Assembly: GCA_021817755.1 (NCBI GenBank)
Contig: JAKAGC010000301.1
Span: 1-5,756, forward strand
Reading direction: 5' to 3'
Origin: Acidobacteriota bacterium
Lineage (GTDB): Bacteria > Acidobacteriota > Aminicenantia > UBA2199
DNA length: 5,756 nt
The position numbers and the translations under genes are program-made. Below the pieces are notes generated by a model. It saw only the letters and a program-made list of their open reading frames with translations, did no database searches and was not told the DNA's origin. Shown piece after piece: positions 1 through 4,448 of this stretch; position 1 is the stretch's first letter, and the number at the start of each line of letters is the position of its first letter.

Positions 1-21
1 CCGTTTATCATATTTTTCCAT
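1..21 (-). CDS. Possible 5' end of a leftward gene, cut by the window edge
   Basis: An ATG at 21-19 opens a minus-strand frame that runs off the left edge and gives only M-E-K-Y-D-K-R. A modest Shine-Dalgarno-like GAAGG lies 8 nt upstream (34-30). The frame stays open upstream to a stop at 87-85, so a TTG at 54-52 is an alternative start, but it has no clear ribosome binding site. The gene would follow the RiPP-like precursor on the same strand after about 110 bp, with no obvious terminator between, so cotranscription is plausible. Too little is visible to name a product. In RiPP loci this position often holds another precursor, a maturase or an exporter; that is context only. Confidence 0.35.
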
Positions 22-94
22 AGAAATCGCCTTCGTTCTTTTACTCCAGGACAAAAATCCGGAAGTTAAGGCGTTGAGTTTTAACTACTTAATA

Positions 95-111
95 ATTTTT
101 ACCGTAAAAAT
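95..111. repeat. 17-bp palindrome between precursor and next leftward gene
   Basis: ATTTTTAC and GTAAAAAT flank a single central C, giving perfect 8-bp arms. The 1-nt centre is too tight for an RNA hairpin, so a protein-binding site is more likely than a terminator, if it is functional at all. It lies 22 bp past the precursor stop codon and about 75 bp before the next possible start. Confidence 0.35.
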
Positions 112-132
112 GTCCGTTAATACTTATAAATT

Positions 133-282
133 CTACTTTGTCGAATACCCATCATCATTTCTAAAATTACAACCGCATTTGCAAATCCGGTCGCCATCAT
201 TACCCCACATACAACCGTTTTGCATATCGGCAATTTCCTTCTTACTCAACTCGATTAAATTTAAAAACCTCTTTGAATTCAT
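133..282 (-). CDS. Small Cys-rich RiPP (natural product) precursor peptide, GG-Bacteroidales-like
   Basis: This 49-aa ORF starts at ATG 282-280, with GGAGG at 293-289 and a 6-nt spacing, and ends at TAG 135-133. Seen directly: residues 1-23 are a charged, leader-like segment with N-L-I-E-L-S-K-K-E-I, ending D-M-Q-N-G. Residues 24-49 are a core-like segment with Cys at 24, 34, 36 and 38, the cluster C-K-C-G-C-N-F (34-40), and the ending D-D-G-Y-S-T-K. From memory of the family, Bacteroidales 'GG' natural-product precursors (TIGR04149 type, often beside radical SAM genes) share an L-S-K-x-E-L-like leader, a G-G cleavage site and a core with C-x-C-x-C-x-Y followed by a Gly/Ser/Thr-rich G-G-S-S-T stretch. 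The match is in pattern, with N-G in place of G-G. Inference: the peptide is modified at Cys, Ser or Thr and cleaved after Gly23, giving a 26-residue product. No modification or export gene lies in the window. A small metal-binding protein is the main alternative. The ORF, spacing and ribosome binding site are strong; the family call is moderate. Confidence 0.7.
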   Translation of the reverse strand: MNSKRFLNLIELSKKEIADMQNGCMWGNDGDRICKCGCNFRNDDGYSTK

Positions 283-288
283 TGTCTT

Positions 289-293
289 CCTCC
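289..293 (-). promoter_or_regulatory. Ribosome binding site of the RiPP-like precursor
   Basis: GGAGG on the minus strand lies 6 nt before the ATG. It sits inside the longer string GGAGGAAGA, which recurs exactly in front of the upstream 66-codon ORF. It fixes the precursor start and is the main reason for treating this short ORF as a gene. Confidence 0.75.
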
Positions 294-314
294 AATTATT
301 TTATTATGTTTTAC

Positions 315-515
315 TTATATAAACCCTGGTAAATAAAGCACGTAAATTTTTAACCTTAAATTGAGAGAAAATAGGCTCCTATCCGGCAAATCCACAATGA
401 TAAAAGTAGAATAGAGAACTCTTTCGCGGGTTTTTAATTTGCATCCATTCCATTCACCCGTAAAAATCCCGGATAAAGCCGAACACGCATTTACAACTTT
501 TTCCTGCCAATACAC
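315..515 (-). CDS. Unrecognised small ORF upstream of the precursor (66 aa)
   Basis: A GTG at 515-513 opens 66 codons ending in TAA at 317-315, which is 32 bp before the precursor ATG. GGAGG at 530-526 precedes it with a rather long 10-nt spacing, inside the same GGAGGAAGA string found before the precursor. A good promoter lies just upstream (587-559), so the ORF would be the first reading frame of the transcript. I recognise no family. The peptide has two Cys (11 and 26), no signal peptide and no clear membrane segment, although the C-terminus is hydrophobic. It could be a small accessory or immunity-like gene, a leader ORF, or simply a long 5' untranslated region that happens to be open. 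GTG start, long spacing and lack of homology keep confidence low. Confidence 0.3.
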   Translation of the reverse strand: MYWQEKVVNACSALSGIFTGEWNGCKLKTRERVLYSTFIIVDLPDRSLFSLNLRLKIYVLYLPGFI

Positions 516-522
516 GTGTATT
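509..522. promoter_or_regulatory. 14-bp perfect palindrome, candidate operator
   Basis: AATACACGTGTATT is fully self-complementary around CACGTG. It lies about 30 bp downstream of the predicted minus-strand transcription start and between the GGAGG and the GTG of the 66-codon ORF. A bound protein there would block both early transcription and access to that start. No cognate regulator is in the window. Confidence 0.4.
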
Positions 523-558
523 CTTCCTCCGTAAGGTTAGACCTCTACGTGAAATAAA

Positions 559-587
559 AAAATAACATACCCAAAATGGAATGTCAA
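559..587 (-). promoter_or_regulatory. Sigma70-like promoter for the leftward small-gene transcript
   Basis: On the minus strand a perfect -35 TTGACA (587-582) is followed after exactly 17 nt by TATTTT (564-559), which matches TATAAT at 4 of 6 positions. The expected start is near 552, ahead of the 66-codon ORF and the precursor. A weaker candidate nearer the precursor, TTTACG (346-341) with TATATA (321-316), has a 19-nt spacer and is less convincing. Confidence 0.55.
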
Positions 588-675
588 GCATAATTTCGCT
601 TATTCGCTATTTTAAAAATTTTTTTTTTTATAAATCCCATAGAACAGAATATATCGTAAAAATAGATACCTTCGC

Positions 676-704
676 TTGACTAATAAATTTTGAATAATTA
701 TTAT
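676..704 (+). promoter_or_regulatory. Distal sigma70-like promoter for the oligopeptidase gene
   Basis: TTGACT (676-681) and TATTAT (699-704) are separated by exactly 17 nt, each one mismatch from consensus. Transcription would start near 711, leaving a 5' leader of about 165 nt before the ATG at 878. It diverges from the minus-strand promoter, with about 90 bp between the two -35 boxes that contains a run of 11 T (619-629). Confidence 0.5.
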
Positions 705-806
705 GGCTCTAATCTTTGAAACGCTTGTCTAACGTAGTGATTAAGCAAAAAAGTAAACATTGCCTTTCTGAAAGTATCGACAATGAATCCCGAATTTCTC
801 CATTTC

Positions 807-835
807 TTGCACGAATACCATATTTATCGTATAAT
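807..835 (+). promoter_or_regulatory. Proximal promoter candidate for the oligopeptidase gene
   Basis: A perfect TATAAT (830-835) lies 17 nt after TTGCAC (807-812), which keeps only the TTG of the -35 consensus. Transcription would start near 842, giving a short leader of about 36 nt with the ribosome binding site inside it. Together with 676-704 this suggests tandem promoters; which one is used cannot be told from sequence. Confidence 0.45.
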
Positions 836-877
836 GAAATTTGAAAAAACTAAACAGCTTGTACAACGGAGGTCCGA

Positions 878-3058
878 ATGAGAAACTTTAAACATCGTAT
901 CCGCAGGATTAAGAACCTGCCCATTACATTGTCCATTTTAGTATTTGCCTTGTTTTTTCTATTTCCTATATTAACAACCGGTCAGGATGAAACGCAGAAA
1001 ACCGATTCCCTCATCCCCCCAAAGGCAGAAAAAATCAGGCATGAACTTACTGTACATAATGATACGCGAATCGACAATTATTATTGGTTAAATCAACGCG
1101 ATAACCCGAAAGTCCTCGCTTATTTAAATGCAGAAAACGATTACATGAAAGCAATGATGAATCATACGGAAAAATTACAGGCAAAACTGTATGATGAAAT
1201 CATTACTCGAATCCCCCAGGATGATGCATCTGTCCCCTTTAAACGAAACGGTTATTATTATTACAACCGTCTCGAAAAAGGCAAAGAATACCCCCTCTTT
1301 TGCCGGAAAAATGAGAAACTGGAAAATAAAGAAGAAATTATGCTGGATGTAAACGAATTGGCTAAGGGTCTCTCTTATTGCCAGGTATCCGGGGTTCCTT
1401 CAGTCAGTCCTAATAACAAAATGATTGCCTATGGTGTCGATACAGTCAGTCGAAGGAAATACACCATCCACATAAAAGACCTTATAACCGGCAAAACAAT
1501 AGCTGATCAAATTCCCAATACTACCGGTGATGTAGCATGGGGAAATGATAATAAAACTATTTTTTACCTCTCAAAAGATCAGGTAACTCTTCGTTCAGAC
1601 AAAGTAATGAAGCATAAACTGGGAACACCGGTTGAAAAGGATAAAACCGTATTCTTTGAAAAGGACGAAACCTTTGACCTTAATCTACATACTTCCAAAT
1701 CAAGAAAGTACATCTATATTAACTCTTCCAGTACCCTATCAAAAGAATATCTTTATCTCGATACCAACACTCCCGATGCTGACTTCAAAGTCTTCCAGCC
1801 AAGAGAAAAAAATCTTGAATACTACGTTTCCGATTATAATGGTAAATTTTATATTCTCACCAATTATGATGCCAAAAACTTCCGCTTAATGGAAGCATCC
1901 CCTGAAAAAACGGCTAAGGAAAACTGGAAAGAAGTAATTCCTCACCGGGAAAATGTTTTGCTTGAAGGTTATGAGCTTTTAAAGGATTTTATCGTACTTG
2001 AAGAACGTCAGGATGGATTAACCCATCTTCGATATGCCACCTGGGATCAAAAAGACAAACCTCAAACAGTAGACATGGGAGAAGAGGCTTATGTGATATC
2101 TATCGATATCAATCCTGAATTCGATACACCGTGGCTCCGTTTCCGGTACGAATCGCTGACAACTCCTGGTTCCATTTATGAAATGAACCTTGTTACAAAG
2201 GAAAAGAAGTTGTTAAAACAGAATTTTGTCGGTGGCGGTTTTGACAAAAACAACTATAAAACAGAACGGCTTTGGGCTACTGCCCGTGATGGTGTAAAAG
2301 TTCCTATCTCTATCGTTTATAAAAAAGGAATTGAAAAAAATGGAGATAATCCCCTTTTGCTTTATGGCTATGGCGCATATGGTATCAGTTCCGATCCCAA
2401 TTTTCGCAGTAATCTTTTTAGCTTACTCGATCGTGGGTTTGTATATGCTATCGCTCATGTTCGCGGAGGTCAGGAAATGGGCCGCTTATGGTATGAAGAC
2501 GGGAAACTCCTGAAAAAGAAAAATACCTTTACTGATTTCATCGATTGTGCCGAATATCTCATCGCTCAAAAATATACTCAATCTTCCAAATTGTTTGCTT
2601 ATGGCGGAAGTGCCGGCGGATTACTCATGGGTGCCATTTATAATATGAGACCGGATCTGTTTAAAGGTATCATTGCGGGGGTTCCTTTCGTGGATATCGT
2701 TACGACAATGCTTGATAAAACAATCCCTTTAACCACATTCGAGTACGACGAATGGGGAAATCCCGAAGAAAAAGTCTATTATGATTACATGCTCTCTTAT
2801 TCACCTTACGATAATGTAATAGCAAAAGATTACCCAGCTATGCTCGTATTAACAGGGCTTCATGATTCACAGGTCCAGTACTTTGAACCTGCCAAATGGG
2901 TTGCAAAACTCAGGGAATTGAAAACCGACAAAAATCCTTTAATAATGCGAGTTAATATGGAAGCCGGACATGGTGGTGCTTCAGGCCGGTTCCAGCGAAA
3001 TAAAGAAACTGCGTTGGTTTATGCATTTATTTTAGATCAACTCGGTATCAACCAATAG
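878..3058 (+). CDS. Exported oligopeptidase B-type serine peptidase (S9A, prolyl oligopeptidase family)
   Basis: This 726-aa serine endopeptidase most resembles oligopeptidase B, which cuts short peptides after Arg or Lys. The ATG follows CGGAGGT (867-873) by 4 nt. Residues 1-13 are basic and 14-34 hydrophobic, then T-T-G-Q: a signal sequence without a lipobox Cys, so a periplasmic or exported enzyme is likely. Classical bacterial oligopeptidase B is about 690 aa and lacks such an extension. A beta-propeller lid covers roughly 120-450, and the alpha/beta-hydrolase domain uses the N-terminal part plus about 455-726. The triad is Ser578 in G-G-S-A-G-G, Asp663 in G-L-H-D-S-Q-V and His698 in A-G-H-G-G; the 85- and 35-residue gaps equal those of known oligopeptidase B (T. 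brucei S563/D648/H683). Acidic residues for basic P1 side chains are present (Glu622, Asp624 in E-Y-D-E-W-G-N-P). The gene stands alone, with its own promoters and terminator. Family call is firm; the exact cleavage preference is inferred. Confidence 0.95.
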   Translation: MRNFKHRIRRIKNLPITLSILVFALFFLFPILTTGQDETQKTDSLIPPKAEKIRHELTVHNDTRIDNYYWLNQRDNPKVLAYLNAENDYMKAMMNHTEKLQAKLYDEIITRIPQDDASVPFKRNGYYYYNRLEKGKEYPLFCRKNEKLENKEEIMLDVNELAKGLSYCQVSGVPSVSPNNKMIAYGVDTVSRRKYTIHIKDLITGKTIADQIPNTTGDVAWGNDNKTIFYLSKDQVTLRSDKVMKHKLGTPVEKDKTVFFEKDETFDLNLHTSKSRKYIYINSSSTLSKEYLYLDTNTPDADFKVFQPREKNLEYYVSDYNGKFYILTNYDAKNFRLMEASPEKTAKENWKEVIPHRENVLLEGYELLKDFIVLEERQDGLTHLRYATWDQKDKPQTVDMGEEAYVISIDINPEFDTPWLRFRYESLTTPGSIYEMNLVTKEKKLLKQNFVGGGFDKNNYKTERLWATARDGVKVPISIVYKKGIEKNGDNPLLLYGYGAYGISSDPNFRSNLFSLLDRGFVYAIAHVRGGQEMGRLWYEDGKLLKKKNTFTDFIDCAEYLIAQKYTQSSKLFAYGGSAGGLLMGAIYNMRPDLFKGIIAGVPFVDIVTTMLDKTIPLTTFEYDEWGNPEEKVYYDYMLSYSPYDNVIAKDYPAMLVLTGLHDSQVQYFEPAKWVAKLRELKTDKNPLIMRVNMEAGHGGASGRFQRNKETALVYAFILDQLGINQ

Positions 3059-3090
3059 AATTTAAAAATTTTAAAAACATAATCATTTTC

Positions 3091-3130
3091 AAAGCTCCTC
3101 ATCCTTTTTAAAAGAGGATGGGGAGCTTTT
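3091..3130 (+). terminator. Rho-independent terminator of the oligopeptidase gene
   Basis: A 15-bp stem pairs 3091-3105 with 3115-3129 with one G-U wobble, around a 9-nt loop. It ends in CTTTT, with a further T6 run at 3137-3142. It begins 32 bp after the stop codon. The T tract is partly inside the stem, so efficiency is uncertain, but the stem is the strongest in the window. Confidence 0.8.
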
Positions 3131-3605
3131 CCAAAGTTTTTTATCATTTTCACCAGATTTTACAAAAACCGATTAAAGGTTCTCTCCCAAATTTCCAGTC
3201 TCCATCGAAACTTTTTTTTGAATTGGAATAAAGCATAAAAAATAATTTTATTTTAATTTCATTTGAAATTCCAATAATTCTTAAAAAGGTGAGAACATCT
3301 GTAGAGTAAATAGCATGAATCTCAACTCAATCCTATTGGAATAGAATTAATGTTTTTCTTTGCATTATATTCAATGATTAGGAATTTTTTATATCTTAGG
3401 GATATACAAACTTTTTTTTAGCTTACAAAGATAGCTCATTTAATGTATTATTCACAAACAAAATGGAGCAATTAAACACTCAATATCCATTAATTATATT
3501 AAATCCGGAATAATCGAATAAAAAAAACCGTTTCGTAAATTCTTTTGATAGAATCTCCCATTTCAAAAACTTCAAATACTATTTAAATAATACATTAGTC
3601 TATCC

Positions 3606-3799
3606 AATAAATACACCAATGCATTTCTGAGGGAGGACGTCCTATATAATAAATAGAAACTCCTATTTAATAAATACAAAATTGCATTTCCGAGTTACAT
3701 CATTCTCTCTCCAAGATGGAACAGTGTAAAAATTAAATAGACAATTGTATTTATTAAATAGAATAATCTATTAAATAAATAGGATGATGGATTTCCGAA
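3606..3799. repeat. AT-rich repeat cluster: three 26-bp direct copies plus a 17-bp inverted repeat
   Basis: Three copies of a 26-bp unit, beginning AATAAATA and ending ATTTC-Y-GA-R, lie at 3606-3631, 3669-3694 and 3774-3799. Copies 1 and 2 differ at only four positions; copy 3 is more diverged. Within the cluster, 3640-3660 and 3661-3681 are an adjacent 21-bp tandem pair with 18 of 21 identities, beginning TCCTAT. The string CTATTTAATAAATACAA (3663-3679) recurs as a perfect inverted copy at 3745-3761, and a degenerate relative lies near 3577-3598. AGGACGTCCT (3634-3643) is a perfect 10-bp palindrome between copies 1 and 2. This could be a decayed miniature mobile element, a binding-site array or simple AT-rich drift; there is no transposase. 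Confidence 0.6.
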
Positions 3800-3898
3800 T
3801 ATCAATTGCCTTGTTTCTAATGAAATATTAATTTCTCAAAATAATATGATAAAGAGTATAAATGGAATTATTTCTTTTTAAAAATCGATCATTATATA

Positions 3899-3928
3899 AA
3901 AATGTGGGAAGAAGCTATCTCACATTTT
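3899..3928. other. Stem-loop in non-coding DNA
   Basis: An 11-bp stem pairs 3899-3909 with 3918-3928 with one G-U wobble, around an 8-nt loop. The right arm ends in TTTT, but no T run follows, so terminator activity is doubtful. It is far from any gene end. Confidence 0.4.
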
Positions 3929-3956
3929 CAAAAAACCATTAATTTCAAATACCGCT

Positions 3957-4022
3957 TAAGAGGAAAAATTAAAATGGTATTTCCTCTCAATGCTTGGAAC
4001 ATGTAAATAATATATCCTCTTA
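3957..4022. other. Two mutually exclusive short pairings
   Basis: AGAGGAAA (3959-3966) pairs with TTTCCTCT (3980-3987). The overlapping TAAGAGGA (3957-3964) pairs instead with TCCTCTTA (4015-4022). Such alternatives are what a switching RNA would need, but 8-bp stems in very AT-rich DNA can arise by chance, and no promoter is evident just upstream. Confidence 0.2.
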
Positions 4023-4083
4023 AAAAGTGAGACTCACTTCATAAAAAGAGAGACTAATCAAATAAAGAATGAGACTTAACAAA
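4021..4083. repeat. Three tandem 21-bp repeats with GAGACT core
   Basis: Units at 4021-4041, 4042-4062 and 4063-4083 share TAAA at the start and GAGACT at unit positions 9-14, so the cores recur every 21 bp, about two helical turns. The first unit also holds AAGTGAGACTCACTT (4025-4039), a 15-bp palindrome with a 1-nt centre. The array lies about 365 bp upstream of the DUF5916 gene and 40 bp before an orphan TTGACA. Helical phasing on one DNA face suggests a protein-binding array, though its target is unknown. Confidence 0.6.
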
Positions 4084-4436
4084 ATCAACGAATAATTAGA
4101 GGAGTTGAAAAGAAAAAATTCTTGACAATCATCTCCGATAATTAAATTGATTTAAATACTAACTTTGTGTCATTTAAACTAATTCTGATTTAAAAATCCA
4201 AATGTTAAAGACTCTAAGAAGATTCGTTTGATTTATTTCTTACCTAATTAGTTTTATTTGTAAAAAAAAGGAAAACGCCTGCTATAACTTTTAGATTGCA
4301 TTAATACGGGATTTTGTGCTAAAATTATGCTTCAAATTTGGATAAAATGCGATAAAGGTTCAATAATAAAAGCATTCTATTACAAATTTTTACTATTTCT
4401 ATTGATAAATCTTCGACTGGTAAATTGTACTATTTT

Positions 4437-4443
4437 AGGAGGT
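4437..4443 (+). promoter_or_regulatory. Ribosome binding site that decides a TTG start
   Basis: AGGAGGT is a full anti-16S match placed 5 nt before TTG at 4449-4451. An in-frame TAA at 4443-4445 rules out any earlier start, and the next ATG codons (18 and 19 of the frame) have no such site and would destroy the signal peptide. Confidence 0.85.
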
Positions 4444-4448
4444 AAGAA

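Larger units (their letters stand above)
3131..4436. other. Long AT-rich non-coding stretch with repeats
   Basis: About 1.3 kb with no credible coding region on either strand: no frame reaches 60 codons, and the few Shine-Dalgarno-like strings lead only to very short frames. It is clearly more AT-rich than the genes. It contains the 26-bp and 21-bp repeat cluster (3577-3799), two small stem-loops (3899-3987) and the GAGACT tandem repeat (4021-4083). Promoter-like pieces for the downstream gene are weak: a perfect TTGACA at 4122-4127 lacks a well-placed -10, and TTGGAT (4338-4343) with AATAAT (4362-4367) has an 18-nt spacer. No RNA gene was recognised. Confidence 0.7.

Noticed and set aside
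74..322. Plus-strand 82-codon frame across the left end
   Set aside because: It has no ribosome binding site, a biased Phe/Leu/Ser-rich composition, and lies antisense to the well-supported 49-aa precursor gene.
3050..3100. Minus-strand AGGAG followed by ATG near the terminator
   Set aside because: The frame encodes only about 12 residues and the AGGAG is part of the terminator stem.
3448..3456. TTATTCACA, a match to the DnaA-box pattern, in the AT-rich gap (possible origin)
   Set aside because: Only one box was found and none of the usual origin genes is nearby; one match in 1.3 kb of AT-rich DNA is expected by chance.
3606..3799. CRISPR array
   Set aside because: Copies are unevenly spaced, diverged and AT-rich, with no uniform spacers and no cas genes.
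4098..4120. AGAGGAG directly followed by TTG
   Set aside because: No spacing between site and start, and the frame stops after about six codons.
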